Shown: positions 1 through 9,134, counted from the first letter of the stretch. The stretch is 64,000 nt of DNA from Enterobacter sp. (GCA_022649305.1 JALCNW010000015.1:1-64000); one strand, 5' to 3'. Notes: generated by a model from the letters alone, not told the origin. A program made the numbers and translations.

Positions 1-981
1 CATTGCGCCCAGCGTTTCCACCGTCGGCAGCTTGCGGATAATCGCTTTCTTCTGCGCCATCGCCTGTACGCCGAGCGACAGGATAATGGAGATAATCGCT
101 GGCAGACCTTCCGGTACGGAGGCCACCGCGAGGCTAATCAGGGACAGCAGCAGCTCGCCCATCGGAATGTCGCGCAGCACCATGCTGAAGACAAACAGCG
201 CCGCCATCATTGCCAGAATAATGGCAAAGATCGCCTTGCCGAGCTTGTCCATCTGCACCAGCAGCGGCGTGCGGTGTTTTTCGATACCCGCCATCATCTG
301 GTTGATATGACCCAGTTCCGTATCCTTGCCCGTCGCCACGACCACACCCATGCCGCCACCCGCACTCACGGTAGTGCCGGAAAACACCATATTCGTGCGA
401 TCGCCCAGCGATAATTCACCGGTCAGCGGGAGAATATGTTTATCCACCACCGTAGACTCACCGGTCAGAATGGCTTCTTCAACGCGCAAATTATGCGCTT
501 CGATAAGACGCATATCCGCCGGAATACGATCCCCGGCGCGCAGGATAATTATATCTCCAGGGACAATATCCTTCGTTGAGATGGTTTCGTGAGCGCCATT
601 TCGAATAACCAGCGCATCGCTGGACAGCATATTTCGAATGCTCTTCAGGGATTTTTCAGCGTTACTTTCCTGAATGTGACCAATTAATGCGTTGATAACC
701 GCCACGCCAAGAATCACCAGCGTATCGACCCAGTGCCCCATCACGGCTGTTAATACCGCGGCCGCGAGCAGAACATAAATCAACACATCGTTAAAATGGG
801 CGAGGAAACGTAGCCAGGCCGGTTTGCCTTTTTTCTCTGGCAATGCGTTTGGCCCGTGCTGCTGCAAACGCGCCTGCGCCTCTGCGCGGTCCAGGCCGTT
901 AGCCTGACTCTGCATATTTGCCAGCACCTGCTCTGCGGTCTGGTGGTAGGACGGGGTTTGCGAATTCATTTTTTTTGTCAT
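1..981 (-). CDS. P-type (P2A-like) cation-transporting ATPase, N-terminal part
   Basis: This is the first 327 residues of an inner-membrane cation pump that runs off the left edge of the window. The N-terminal cation-ATPase domain (about residues 10-80) is followed by TM1-TM2. The actuator domain carries the TGES dephosphorylation motif near residue 180, and TM3-TM4 ends in the ion-binding motif VPEGLPAI. The phosphorylation loop (DKTGT) would lie just outside. The PEGLP motif and N-domain place it with Ca2+/Na+/K+-type P2 pumps rather than heavy-metal pumps. The ion is unknown, and a MgtA-type Mg2+ importer is a weaker alternative. The start at 981 is chosen because AAGGA lies about 8 bases upstream; an in-frame ATG at 969 is less well placed. 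It is divergent from the microprotein at 1153. Confidence 0.9.
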   Translation of the reverse strand, partial: MTKKMNSQTPSYHQTAEQVLANMQSQANGLDRAEAQARLQQHGPNALPEKKGKPAWLRFLAHFNDVLIYVLLAAAVLTAVMGHWVDTLVILGVAVINALIGHIQESNAEKSLKSIRNMLSSDALVIRNGAHETISTKDIVPGDIIILRAGDRIPADMRLIEAHNLRVEEAILTGESTVVDKHILPLTGELSLGDRTNMVFSGTTVSAGGGMGVVVATGKDTELGHINQMMAGIEKHRTPLLVQMDKLGKAIFAIILAMMAALFVFSMVLRDIPMGELLLSLISLAVASVPEGLPAIISIILSLGVQAMAQKKAIIRKLPTVETLGAM

Positions 982-1152
982 TAATGCAATTCCTTAAATT
1001 TCCGGTGGACGCAAGCCTGAATTCCTTTCTGGCTTTAATAAATTTTTTTTAGACTTGCCGGGGGAAATAATCTCCCGCAATATATTCCTGTCTGGTTGAT
1101 ACCATTGATTTTTACAAAATGTTTCTAAACGAAAACTAAACGAGGAGATAGC

Positions 1153-1263
1153 ATGCTGGGTATTTATCGCGGACGGCGTCTGGCTTTGTACATAGTTGTT
1201 GCCATTGTTATTGCGACGTTAATCGGATTTAGCACCTATACGTTTGTAAAATTACTTGCCTGA
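1153..1263 (+). CDS. 36-residue single-pass membrane microprotein
   Basis: This short gene starts with a strong Shine-Dalgarno (GAGGAG at 1142-1147). It encodes a basic N-terminus (MLGIYRGRR) followed by one hydrophobic helix covering nearly all the rest. Basic-in, one-TM architecture is typical of enterobacterial small inner-membrane proteins, several of which modulate transporters (MgtS and MgtR are precedents). I do not recognise the family. It is divergent from the P-type ATPase gene, 171 bases away, so shared control is plausible but inferred. The ribosome-binding site and the clear TM helix support it being real; there is no direct evidence of expression. Confidence 0.6.
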   Translation: MLGIYRGRRLALYIVVAIVIATLIGFSTYTFVKLLA

Positions 1264-1443
1264 TAATGACAGTAATTTACAGTACGAAAGAGTAATTTAA
1301 TCATGGCGATTTTTAGGGTTATTTTTTAGAAATAAAAGGCAAATAATAAATGCGTTTCTAATAATAACCCTTTATTCGCCGGATATTGCTTTACGTTGCA
1401 AGATGCAGGACAATAACTTTTTTAACTGACGATTAACATTTAT

Positions 1444-1692
1444 ATGAAACACCCGTTAGAATCGCTGTTAACGGCGGGCGGAATCCTGCTTATGGCTTTG
1501 ATTTCGTGTTTGCTGCTCCCGGCCCCTTCCCTTGGGCTGGTGCTGGCGCAGAAGCTGGTCGCCACCTTTCACCTGATGGATCTGAACCAGCTCTACACCA
1601 TTCTGTTCTGCCTGTGGTTTGTGATGCTCGGCGCCGTTGAGTTTTTCGTTCTGCGTTTCATCTGGCGCCGCTGGTTTTCACTGGCTGCGTAG
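1444..1692 (+). CDS. ybdJ: YbdJ family (DUF1158) small membrane protein
   Basis: This 82-residue protein has two hydrophobic segments (about 10-35 and 48-72) and a basic C-terminal tail rich in Trp/Arg (RRWF). It matches E. coli YbdJ as I remember it nearly end to end, including the start MKHPLE and the RFIWRRWFSL tail. Its function is unknown. In E. coli ybdJ lies next to ybdF and nfsB; here about 6 kb carrying the foxA and ramA loci separates them. Its last 15 bases overlap the 3' end of the convergent esterase gene. Confidence 0.88.
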   Translation: MKHPLESLLTAGGILLMALISCLLLPAPSLGLVLAQKLVATFHLMDLNQLYTILFCLWFVMLGAVEFFVLRFIWRRWFSLAA

Positions 1693-3246
1693 TCCGGTTA
1701 AATCGCGCATGCCGTGGATCAACGCTTCGCACCAGGCCGCGTAGTCGTGGCCGCTGGACCACGGATGGAAGCTCACACGGTAGCCCTTATCGCGTAGCAC
1801 CTGCTCAAAATCCTGCGTATTACGATAGATGCCACCGTTCGGCCCGCTGGTTTCAAATCGTCCGGCCTGTAGCCAAAAGCGAACCGGATACGGCGGCGAC
1901 TGCTGATACTGCCGCGTCAGCCAGCCCGGTGCTTCACCCTGCGGCGCCCACCAGTACGATCCCGACAGGCTCAGCACGTTGCCAAACAGACGTGGATAAC
2001 GCAGCGCCACCCATGACGAGGCAATTCCCCCGTAGCTCGACCCCGCCAGCACCGTTTTTTGCCGCTGCATCGCCATGCCCTGCCCACGCAGCCACGGCAA
2101 CAGTTCGTGCGCCATAAAATCAGCAAAGTCGGGGTTAGGCGGTAACTCTTTTGCGCGACGCGCGTGATCGAGACTGTCGATAAACACCACGTTGACCGGC
2201 GGGAGATGATGACGGGCAATCAATCCGTCGAGCACGTTGGCAAAATGATACTCATCCTGATAAATCTGCCCGTCGAACAGCACCAGCGTCCAGCGTGCGG
2301 GCTGCGTGCCCCGTGGTTTATAGAGCATCACCTCTCGCGAATTACCCAAAATCTTACTGCTAATGCTGTGCCGCGTGAGCGTGCCTTGCACCAGCGACTG
2401 GGAGGTCGCCTGCGCCGAGCAGTAGCGCATCGGGCTCAGATCGAGCAGCGAGTAACGGTTCCAGCGATCGGCCTGTTGATCGCCATAGGTGTTGGGATTG
2501 AGCGGATCGGCCTGAGCGCTGACCAAAATAGCGCGGCGTTGATCGCGCGAGCTGCCCTCCACGCGAGGCACATCCGGGGCGAGTTTGTACTGCATGATCG
2601 TATCGGCGGGAACCACGTAGCTTCGAAACCACACGTCGGTATTGCCCAGGCGAAACAGGGGATCATGATCGCCCGCGGGTGAGCCCAGAATAAACACGTT
2701 GTTGCGTGCGCCGCGCCACAGGAAAGTGACGCGCTTGTGCGTGGCATCAAACGGCTCCACCATCGGCGTTCCCTGCCGAATCTGCGTCTGCCAGAACGCA
2801 TCTGTTTCTCCACCGGCAGCAATCGTTTTAGCCAGTTTTTGCAGCGTGGGGCTTTCTGGCTCAAGAATTTGCGTACGAGGCAGTGGCAAGGTTTCTTTCA
2901 TCCGCCACTCAAAACGCCACGGCTGGCCTTCTTCGCCATGTAAAACCAAAGAGGTGCTCTGCTGTACCGGGAGCGCAAACAGCAAAGAGTGTTCACCATC
3001 GCCAGGGCCGTTTTCAATCAGCGTGCGTATGCGACGGTTTTGTTCGTCCAGCAGGTTTGCGTCCGTCACCCCTTTTAGCGTGGCGGAGACATAGTTTTCG
3101 CCAAGCGCGGGAAGCACAAAACAGACCTCCCCACTGGCATCAAACTTGCCCTGTTGCTCGCCCTGAATGGACGAATGTTCGCACGTTGCCGCCATCGCTG
3201 GCAGCGTACTTATCCCTAACAGCAACCCACTCCACGCCCTTTTCAT
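1678..3246 (-). CDS. Secreted enterochelin-esterase-like (Fes/IroE family) hydrolase
   Basis: This 522-residue alpha/beta-hydrolase probably acts on siderophore esters. It begins with a signal peptide (MKRAWSGLLLGISTLPAMAA), then a Fes-type N-terminal domain (about 25-250) and a C-terminal esterase domain. The nucleophile elbow GSSYGG and the late catalytic His in GHDYAAW follow the Fes pattern. Cytoplasmic Fes lacks a signal peptide, while periplasmic IroE is much shorter, so this is a Fes-length enzyme directed to the periplasm. The start at 3246 is preferred because the signal peptide begins there; an in-frame ATG at 3279 would add 11 residues. It is divergent from foxA with a Fur box between them, so iron repression of both is likely. 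A hydroxamate receptor as neighbour is unexpected for a catecholate esterase, so the true substrate is open. Confidence 0.8.
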   Translation of the reverse strand: MKRAWSGLLLGISTLPAMAATCEHSSIQGEQQGKFDASGEVCFVLPALGENYVSATLKGVTDANLLDEQNRRIRTLIENGPGDGEHSLLFALPVQQSTSLVLHGEEGQPWRFEWRMKETLPLPRTQILEPESPTLQKLAKTIAAGGETDAFWQTQIRQGTPMVEPFDATHKRVTFLWRGARNNVFILGSPAGDHDPLFRLGNTDVWFRSYVVPADTIMQYKLAPDVPRVEGSSRDQRRAILVSAQADPLNPNTYGDQQADRWNRYSLLDLSPMRYCSAQATSQSLVQGTLTRHSISSKILGNSREVMLYKPRGTQPARWTLVLFDGQIYQDEYHFANVLDGLIARHHLPPVNVVFIDSLDHARRAKELPPNPDFADFMAHELLPWLRGQGMAMQRQKTVLAGSSYGGIASSWVALRYPRLFGNVLSLSGSYWWAPQGEAPGWLTRQYQQSPPYPVRFWLQAGRFETSGPNGGIYRNTQDFEQVLRDKGYRVSFHPWSSGHDYAAWCEALIHGMRDLTGLRSQ

Positions 3247-3286
3247 TAAACCCCATTCCCCACCATTATTTGCCACCAACGCTAAT

Positions 3287-3305
3287 GCAAATGGTAATAA
3301 TTTGC
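3287..3305. promoter_or_regulatory. Probable Fur box between esterase and foxA
   Basis: The 19 bases GCAAATGGTAATAATTTGC match 13 of 19 positions of the Fur consensus GATAATGATAATCATTATC. They form an imperfect palindrome in the intergenic region of two divergent iron-uptake genes. The site lies 41 bases upstream of the esterase start and 65 bases upstream of the foxA start, so it could control both. Confidence 0.6.
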
Positions 3306-3369
3306 AATATCATCTAGCGCGTTATTCAGGTGTTTTAATGGCGATAGCAACCAAGGAAATATCACTAAC

Positions 3370-5514
3370 ATGTTTAAAAATAATAAGATAATGCAGCTCT
3401 GGGTCATGAGTCTGGCCGCCGGTAGCATGGTGGCGCAGGCACAAACGAAAGAAGAAACGATGGTGGTTACGGGAACGGCAAGTCAGGAACCGACCGCGCC
3501 AGTGAAAGGCATCGTGGCGACGAAAACGTTGTCTGCGACCAAAACCAGTGCGGAAATCGTGAAGACACCGCAGTCAGTTTCCGTGATTACCCGCGATCAA
3601 ATGGAGCAGCTTGATGTCACATCCGTGTCACAGGCACTGCGCTATTCGGCGGGCGTGTTTACCGAATATCGCGGATCGTCCAACCGTAATGACGAAGTGT
3701 TTGTGCGCGGCTTTAGCTACGTACCGAAATACCTCGACGGCCTAAGCTTTGGCGCGACCGCCTCTTCGCAAACCGGCAGCGTCGATCCGTGGCTGCTGGA
3801 GCGCGTAGAGCTGGTGCGTGGCCCGGCGTCCGTGTTGTTCGGCCAGGTTAACCCCGGCGGGCTAATTAGCATGACCAGCAAGCGCCCGACCAGCGAACCG
3901 ATTCATAACATACAGTTCCGTACCGGCAATAACGACCTGGCAGAAGGTGCATTTGACTTCGGCGGACCGCTCAGCGACGACGGCCGCGTGCTGTACCGCG
4001 TAAACGGCATCGCCCGCACGCAGCATAACCAGGTTGAAGATTATAAAGAGACGCGTATGGCGATTGCCCCGGCGATCACCTGGTATCCGAACGATCAGAC
4101 CCGCTTTACGCTGCTGACCAGCTACCAGAAAGATCCGGACGCGGGATATCGTAACTTCCTGCCTGCGTACGGCACGGTGACCAGCGCCGACGGTAAATAC
4201 ATCCCGCGCGACTTTAACGTCAGCGATCCGGATTACAACCAGTCCTGGCGCGAACAGACCATGATCGGTTACGAACTGGAGCATCAGTTTGCCGACAACC
4301 TGACCTTCCGCCAGAACGCACGTTACGCCACCATCAAGCAAAAATACCGTTATCTGGTGTATGCCAATAGCGCGGCAAACAGCACCGTGCTGACGCGCCG
4401 CGCTCAGCATGAAGCGCGCACCACCAACGAGTTTGGCGTGGATAATCAGCTGGAATATCTGCTGAATACCGGTGAAGTGAGCCATACGTTGCTCGGCGGG
4501 CTAGACTACAAAACCAGCAAAGATAAACAGCTGCTGGAACGCGGTATGGGCTCGCAGTACGACATGGACTGGACGAACCCGGTATATGGCATCAACGTTG
4601 ATGAAAGCACTTTCAGTACGGCTACCGACGAACAGCAAAACCTGGATCAGATGGGCCTGTATTTGCAGGATCAGATGAGCTGGAACAGCTGGGAATGGCT
4701 GGTTTCCGGGCGCTACGACTGGACCGAAGTGCGCACCAATGACTTTACCGACGACAGCTTTACCCAGCAGAACGATAACAAATTCACCTGGCGTACCGGC
4801 CTGCTGTACGCGTTCGACTTTGGCCTGTCACCGTATATCAGCTACAGCACCTCGTTCGAGCCAAGCCTGCAAACCAACCGCGCACCTGGCGTGGCGCCGT
4901 TTAAGCCAACCACCGGCGAGCAAACGGAAATCGGCCTGAAGTATCAGCCGGTCGATTCCACGCTGATGACGTTAGCACTGTACGATTTAACCCAGGACAA
5001 CGTGACGACCTACAACAGCGCCGAAGGCTGGTTTGAGAATGCGGGTAAAGTGCAGTCCAAAGGGGTAGAAGCTGAGATTCACTCTACGGTGATGGATAAC
5101 ATCAACTTGATAGGCTCGTATACCTATATCGATGCCACGACCAAGAGCACCACGGTAGCGGGAACCGAAGGCAAAACGCCAGCGCGTATTCCGGCGCATA
5201 TGGCCTCGGCGTTCGCCAGCTATACCGTTCCGGGTGGCGCGTTGAAAAGCCTGACCGCAGGCGTAGGCATGCGCTATATCGGCACCAGCTACGGCGATGC
5301 GAAAAACACCTTTAAAGTGGGGTCGGTGGATCTGTATGACGCAATGATGAGCTATGAGCTGGGTGAGCTAAACGGCAGCCTGAAAGGCGCGAGCGTTCAG
5401 TTCAACGTCAATAACGTGGCGGATACGAAATACGTAGCGTCCTGCGCCAGCGATACCGCGTGCTTCTACGGCATTGGCCGGACGATGACGGCGACGGTGA
5501 ATTATAGTTGGTAA
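3370..5514 (+). CDS. foxA: TonB-dependent ferrioxamine-type siderophore receptor (FoxA-like)
   Basis: This 714-residue outer-membrane receptor imports a ferric hydroxamate siderophore, most likely ferrioxamine, with energy from TonB-ExbBD. A signal peptide ends near AQAQ (residue 25). It is followed by a TonB box (EETMVVTG, about 28-35), a plug domain (about 60-165; includes ERVELVRGP and GQVNPGG) and a 22-strand barrel ending in the C-terminal aromatic NYSW needed for assembly. Length and plug sequence fit FoxA of Salmonella/Yersinia; FhuA-like receptors are the alternative, so the substrate is an inference. AAGGAAAT precedes the start. A Fur box lies upstream and a long hairpin follows the stop. 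Confidence 0.83.
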   Translation: MFKNNKIMQLWVMSLAAGSMVAQAQTKEETMVVTGTASQEPTAPVKGIVATKTLSATKTSAEIVKTPQSVSVITRDQMEQLDVTSVSQALRYSAGVFTEYRGSSNRNDEVFVRGFSYVPKYLDGLSFGATASSQTGSVDPWLLERVELVRGPASVLFGQVNPGGLISMTSKRPTSEPIHNIQFRTGNNDLAEGAFDFGGPLSDDGRVLYRVNGIARTQHNQVEDYKETRMAIAPAITWYPNDQTRFTLLTSYQKDPDAGYRNFLPAYGTVTSADGKYIPRDFNVSDPDYNQSWREQTMIGYELEHQFADNLTFRQNARYATIKQKYRYLVYANSAANSTVLTRRAQHEARTTNEFGVDNQLEYLLNTGEVSHTLLGGLDYKTSKDKQLLERGMGSQYDMDWTNPVYGINVDESTFSTATDEQQNLDQMGLYLQDQMSWNSWEWLVSGRYDWTEVRTNDFTDDSFTQQNDNKFTWRTGLLYAFDFGLSPYISYSTSFEPSLQTNRAPGVAPFKPTTGEQTEIGLKYQPVDSTLMTLALYDLTQDNVTTYNSAEGWFENAGKVQSKGVEAEIHSTVMDNINLIGSYTYIDATTKSTTVAGTEGKTPARIPAHMASAFASYTVPGGALKSLTAGVGMRYIGTSYGDAKNTFKVGSVDLYDAMMSYELGELNGSLKGASVQFNVNNVADTKYVASCASDTACFYGIGRTMTATVNYSW

Positions 5515-5524
5515 ATAGTGCGGT

Positions 5525-5568
5525 CTGGGGCCCTCATCCTCTCACCAGAGGGGATGAGAGTTCCCCAG
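5525..5568 (+). terminator. Long hairpin after foxA
   Basis: The inner stem of 11 pairs (5533-5543 with 5548-5558, loop ACCA, one G-U pair) is extended by an outer CTGGGG/CCCCAG stem (5525-5530 with 5563-5568). It starts 10 bases after the foxA stop. No clear T-run follows, so it may be a terminator, an mRNA-stabilising hairpin or a dispersed palindromic element. Confidence 0.5.
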
Positions 5569-5739
5569 AAAATTTGCCTACAAAAGCGATTTACATTGTT
5601 TCAGTAGAATTAAGTACTTACAGCGATGCTCTGGTCCGGCTATAAATCGCTGAGTCGTTTCCTGAAGGCTGGGAAGAGGGGACGGTTTCGTGCAACGATT
5701 ATTATTGGGGATCCCTCCCCCAGGGTAGAGAGAAATAAC

Positions 5740-6081
5740 TCAGTGCGTCCGACTGTGATTTTCCTTGCGATACGCCCCCGGCGGCTGATTAAACGTGCGG
5801 GTAAAGATACGCGTAAAGGTCTGCTGAGAATCAAACCCATAGCGCAGACAGATATCGTACACGCGCTCGTCCGACTCGCGCAGATCGCGCGCCGCCAGCA
5901 ACAATTTGCGCTCGCGGATATAGCGCCCCAGGCTTTCACCTTTGTATTGCATAAATAAGCGCTGGAGATGCCATTTGGAGTACCCAGCATGGCGTGCAAT
6001 CTCTTCAATGCGCAGCGGCTGATGAAGATTGTCGTCGATCCACTCGACGATAGTATCGATAACCTGAGCGGAAATAGTCAT
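5740..6081 (-). CDS. ramA: RamA, AraC-family multidrug-resistance activator
   Basis: This 113-residue regulator is of the MarA/SoxS/Rob type. It consists only of the two helix-turn-helix AraC DNA-binding domain and has no ligand domain. Signature stretches include HAGYSKWHLQRLF in the first HTH and YGFDSQQTFTRIF in the second; the ending GAYRKENHSRTH is characteristic of RamA. RamA activates acrAB-tolC and marbox genes, raising efflux and lowering porin levels. The start at 6081 is chosen because MTISAQVIDT is the RamA N-terminus and GGAGAA lies just upstream; a longer in-frame reading to 6126 runs into the romA end. It lies 32 bases downstream of romA and is probably co-transcribed from the RamR-controlled promoter. 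Confidence 0.95.
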   Translation of the reverse strand: MTISAQVIDTIVEWIDDNLHQPLRIEEIARHAGYSKWHLQRLFMQYKGESLGRYIRERKLLLAARDLRESDERVYDICLRYGFDSQQTFTRIFTRTFNQPPGAYRKENHSRTH

Positions 6082-6113
6082 GCTGTTCTCCCCCTCGACT
6101 GCCTGATTAATCA

Positions 6114-7217
6114 TCATTCCCACCACTCCCGAAATTGCTGCGTCGCATCGTTAACCAGCACCGGCTCGCCGAGTTCTGGCGTCAACAAGCGATAGTTTTT
6201 GTCTTTGCTGGCCTTCGCCAACTGAATCAATGGATCGTTCCAGGTGTGCTTCGCCAGCACAAAGCGCCCGTTATGACCGGGTACCACGGCTTTGGCATTG
6301 ATATCCGCCGAGGCCTGCGCGGTTTCATCCGGCAGCATGTGGATGTACTTCCAGTCCTGGTCATACTGGCCGTTTTCCATGATCGCTACGTCCACTTCGC
6401 CAAACTGATCGCCAATCGCCTTAAAGTGCGGGCCATAACCGGAATCACCGCTGTAGTAGATTTTTTGCTCAGGGGTAACAAACATAAAGCTGGCCCACAG
6501 CGTCTGGTTGCGCTTTAAGCCACGCCCGGAGAAATGACGCGCGGGCAGCACATGCACCGTCAGTTCATCGGTGATGCGCAGCGACTGGTTCCAGTCGCGC
6601 TCGTCGATAATGTTCGGGTTCATACCCCAATAACGCAGGTGCGACCCGACACCCAGCGGCGTGACCACGCGTTTCACCTTCGGCATCAGCGCCTTGATGG
6701 TGGCATAATCCAGATGATCGTAATGATCGTGCGAGATAATCAGCAGGTCGATCTCTGGCATCGACTCGGCGCGCCACGGGTATTCCCCGTCGAAAGCTTT
6801 ATTGAGGAATGAAAACGGCGCGGCGTAGTTGCTCAGCACCGGGTCAATCAGGATGCGTTTCCCGGCCAGTTGCAGATACCAGGAAGAATGCCCGAGCCAG
6901 ACCAGCGTGTCCTGTTCCAGCGGCAGACTGGCAAGATCGGTCTTCACCAGCGGCAGCGGCTTTGCCGGACGGGCATTTTCGGTTTTGGTGGTCAAAAACT
7001 CCCACATCGCCACCAGCATATTTTTGTCGCCGTTGTAACCCGGCGTGGGCAAGGTATTGTGAAACTGCCCTTCCCGATAATGGGGCGACGCCTCCACTTC
7101 GCTGAGCTGCTCACCCTGCGGCGGCTGACCAAATCCGGCATTGAGTACAAACGGTAAACTCGCCGCTGAAGCAATAATCATGACAAACACCACGCTAACA
7201 ATAAGAGGCTTCTTCAT
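6114..7217 (-). CDS. romA: RomA, membrane-anchored metallo-beta-lactamase-fold hydrolase
   Basis: This 367-residue protein has an N-terminal hydrophobic anchor or signal (about 5-27). Its metallo-hydrolase domain carries the metal-binding signature HDHYDHLD (about 165-172), with later His/Asp ligands in LPARHFSGRG, SGDSGYG and PGHNGRF. The family is also called UlaG/YycJ-like or NAPE-PLD-like. RomA was named for lowering outer-membrane porin levels in Enterobacter when overexpressed, though much of that effect is now attributed to ramA downstream. The physiological substrate is unknown. The RBS CAGGA abuts the ATG. The gene lies directly downstream of the RamR palindrome. Confidence 0.93.
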   Translation of the reverse strand: MKKPLIVSVVFVMIIASAASLPFVLNAGFGQPPQGEQLSEVEASPHYREGQFHNTLPTPGYNGDKNMLVAMWEFLTTKTENARPAKPLPLVKTDLASLPLEQDTLVWLGHSSWYLQLAGKRILIDPVLSNYAAPFSFLNKAFDGEYPWRAESMPEIDLLIISHDHYDHLDYATIKALMPKVKRVVTPLGVGSHLRYWGMNPNIIDERDWNQSLRITDELTVHVLPARHFSGRGLKRNQTLWASFMFVTPEQKIYYSGDSGYGPHFKAIGDQFGEVDVAIMENGQYDQDWKYIHMLPDETAQASADINAKAVVPGHNGRFVLAKHTWNDPLIQLAKASKDKNYRLLTPELGEPVLVNDATQQFREWWE

Positions 7218-7270
7218 ATCCTGACCCGATGACGCGCTCCGTCCGATGGTTAACGCGGTTGAGCTTGATT

Positions 7271-7290
7271 ATGAGTGAGTAAGCACTCAT
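7271..7290. promoter_or_regulatory. RamR operator palindrome
   Basis: A perfect inverted repeat, ATGAGTG-AGTAAG-CACTCAT, lies 54 bases upstream of romA and 117 bases upstream of ramR. Sequence and spacing equal the RamR-binding site described upstream of ramA in Salmonella and Klebsiella. RamR bound here represses romA-ramA and probably itself. Confidence 0.92.
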
Positions 7291-7406
7291 TATAGATACG
7301 ATGAATATATCGTCAAGACGTTTTCGATCTTTGACATTCCGCGTTGCAGCGTGACAAAGCACGTGTTTCAATCAGGGTTTTTATTATTGACATGAGGGGA
7401 AAATGA

Positions 7407-7997
7407 GTGGCACGTCCGAAGAGTGAGGATAAAAAACAAGCGTTACTGGAAGCGGCCACCGTCGCCTTTGCGCAGTCAGGCATTGCGGCATCAACCGCGT
7501 TGATTGCCCGTAGTGCGGGCGTCGCTGAAGGCACACTGTTTCGCTATTTTGCTACCAAAGACGATCTGCTTAATGCCCTCTACCTGCACCTGAAACAAGA
7601 TCTTTGCCAGACCATGCTCGCCAATCTGGATCGCGCGCTGAGCACCCCGAAAGAACATACCCGCAATATCTGGAACAGCTACGTTGACTGGGGCATTCGC
7701 AACCCCATTGCCCACGGTGCCATTCGCCAGTTGGGCGTGAGCGAGAAAATCAACGCCGAAACCGAGCACGCGGTGCACGAAATGTTCCCGGAACTCCACG
7801 AGCTGTGCCGTCGCTCCGTGCGCCAGGTGTTTATGTCCGATGAATTTAAATCCTTCGGTGATGCCATTTTCTTATCGCTCGCCGAAACCACCATGTCATT
7901 CGCCACCCGCGATCCGTCCCGGGCGACAGAATTTAAGGCCCTTGGATTTGAATCCATGTGGCGCGCGCTCGCTATCGAGGACGTTAATGGACAGTAA
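7407..7997 (+). CDS. ramR: RamR, TetR-family repressor of ramA
   Basis: This 196-residue repressor has an N-terminal TetR HTH (about 10-56; [14 protein letters not shown]) and an all-helical ligand domain (60-190) that in known RamR binds bile acids and multiple drugs. The start is GTG at 7407, the first codon giving [10 protein letters not shown], with AGGGGA 6 bases upstream. An ATG at 7403 in another frame would encode only seven residues. The gene is intact, with no frameshift or premature stop of the kind seen in efflux-overproducing clinical strains. It overlaps ybdF by 11 bases. Confidence 0.93.
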   Translation: MARPKSEDKKQALLEAATVAFAQSGIAASTALIARSAGVAEGTLFRYFATKDDLLNALYLHLKQDLCQTMLANLDRALSTPKEHTRNIWNSYVDWGIRNPIAHGAIRQLGVSEKINAETEHAVHEMFPELHELCRRSVRQVFMSDEFKSFGDAIFLSLAETTMSFATRDPSRATEFKALGFESMWRALAIEDVNGQ

Positions 7998-8355
7998 ATC
8001 CCTACAGGAACATGCCAAACGCGTGGCGCTGGAGCAGCCGTTTACCGAGCACTGCTGGCCGTTTGGCCCGGAATATGACGTGTTCAAAGTCGGCGGCAAG
8101 ATTTTTATGCTGATGGGCGTCGTCCGCGGACGGCCTCACGTTAGCCTCAAATCCGATCCCGAAAAATCGCTGTTAAATCAGCAGATTTATCGCGGCATCG
8201 CGCCTGGGTATCATCTAAGTAAGAAGCACTGGATTTCACTCTACGCGGCGGACGATATTACACCTGAGCTGGTGAGCGATCTGATTGCTGACTCGTGGAA
8301 TCTGGTGGTCGATAAGTTGACGAAAAAAGAGCAAAAGCGAATTCGCCCAGACTGA
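7987..8355 (+). CDS. ybdF: YbdF, MmcQ/YjbR family protein
   Basis: This 122-residue cytoplasmic protein of the DUF419 (MmcQ/YjbR-like, double-wing DNA-binding) superfamily matches E. coli YbdF throughout ([40 protein letters not shown]). Function is unknown; the fold is CyaY-like. The start ATG lies inside the 3' end of ramR, so the two are probably translationally coupled. In E. coli it sits between nfsB and ybdJ; here ramR has joined it on the upstream side. Confidence 0.88.
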   Translation: MDSKSLQEHAKRVALEQPFTEHCWPFGPEYDVFKVGGKIFMLMGVVRGRPHVSLKSDPEKSLLNQQIYRGIAPGYHLSKKHWISLYAADDITPELVSDLIADSWNLVVDKLTKKEQKRIRPD

Positions 8356-8475
8356 TTGTTCGTCACAGCCGAACAGTTTAAGCGCCCGAATCGCACTTAT
8401 CATTTGCGGCTTATCCTTGTAATCTGCTTTCCTTTCGCGCCCGCGCGCGGGTGAATTTCATCATCAGGAGTTGTT

Positions 8476-9129
8476 ATGGATATTATTTCTGTCGCCAAAA
8501 AGCGTCATTCCACCAAAGCATTCGATCCCGCCTTTAAGCTGAGCGCAGAACAGGCTGAGAAAATCAAAACTCTGTTGCAGTTCAGCCCGTCCAGCACCAA
8601 CTCCCAGCCGTGGCACTTTATCGTTGCCAGCACCGAAGAAGGTAAAGGGCGCGTCGCAAAATCAGCCGCCGGCACCTTTGTCTTCAACGAACGCAAAATG
8701 CTGGATGCCTCTCACGTGGTGGTCTTCTGTGCGAAAACGGCCATGGACGATGCGTGGCTTGAGCGCGTGGTCGATCAGGAAGAAACCGATGGCCGTTTTG
8801 CGACGCCGGAAGCCAAAGCCGCTAACCATAAAGGCCGCTGCTACTTTGCCGACATGCACCGCGTGGATCTGAAAGACGACGACCAGTGGATGGCAAAACA
8901 GGTTTACCTTAACGTGGGTAACTTCCTGCTGGGCGTTGGCGCGCTGGATCTCGATGCAGTGCCCATTGAAGGCTTCGACGCCGCGATTCTGGATGAAGAG
9001 TTTGGCCTGAAAGAAAAGGGTTTTACCAGCCTGGTGGTGGTGCCGGTTGGCCGTCACAGCGTGGAAGATTTCAACGCGTCACTGCCGAAATCCCGCCTGC
9101 CGCTGAGCACGATTGTGACTGAGTGCTAA
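8476..9129 (+). CDS. nfsB: NfsB, oxygen-insensitive NAD(P)H nitroreductase
   Basis: This 217-residue cytoplasmic FMN homodimer performs two-electron reduction of nitroaromatics (nitrofurans) and quinones. The family's FMN-binding pieces are visible: KRHSTKAFD near residue 9, [12 protein letters not shown] at about 37-48, and [12 protein letters not shown] near residue 155. Length and sequence agree with E. coli NfsB, so the call is firm. CAGGAG lies 6 bases upstream of the ATG. RamA/MarA/SoxS-type regulators are known to influence nfsB in relatives, but I did not identify a marbox. A strong bidirectional terminator follows. Confidence 0.95.
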   Translation: MDIISVAKKRHSTKAFDPAFKLSAEQAEKIKTLLQFSPSSTNSQPWHFIVASTEEGKGRVAKSAAGTFVFNERKMLDASHVVVFCAKTAMDDAWLERVVDQEETDGRFATPEAKAANHKGRCYFADMHRVDLKDDDQWMAKQVYLNVGNFLLGVGALDLDAVPIEGFDAAILDEEFGLKEKGFTSLVVVPVGRHSVEDFNASLPKSRLPLSTIVTEC

Positions 9130-9134
9130 TATCG

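Noticed and set aside
3281-3310. CRISPR arrays, IS elements, tRNA or attachment sites anywhere in the window
   Set aside because: No array of regularly spaced repeats, transposase, integrase or tRNA fold was seen; the short repeats found are operators, Fur boxes or hairpins.
7403-7426. Seven-codon upstream frame overlapping the ramR start
   Set aside because: The ATG is only two bases from the ribosome site while the ramR GTG is optimally placed; probably incidental.
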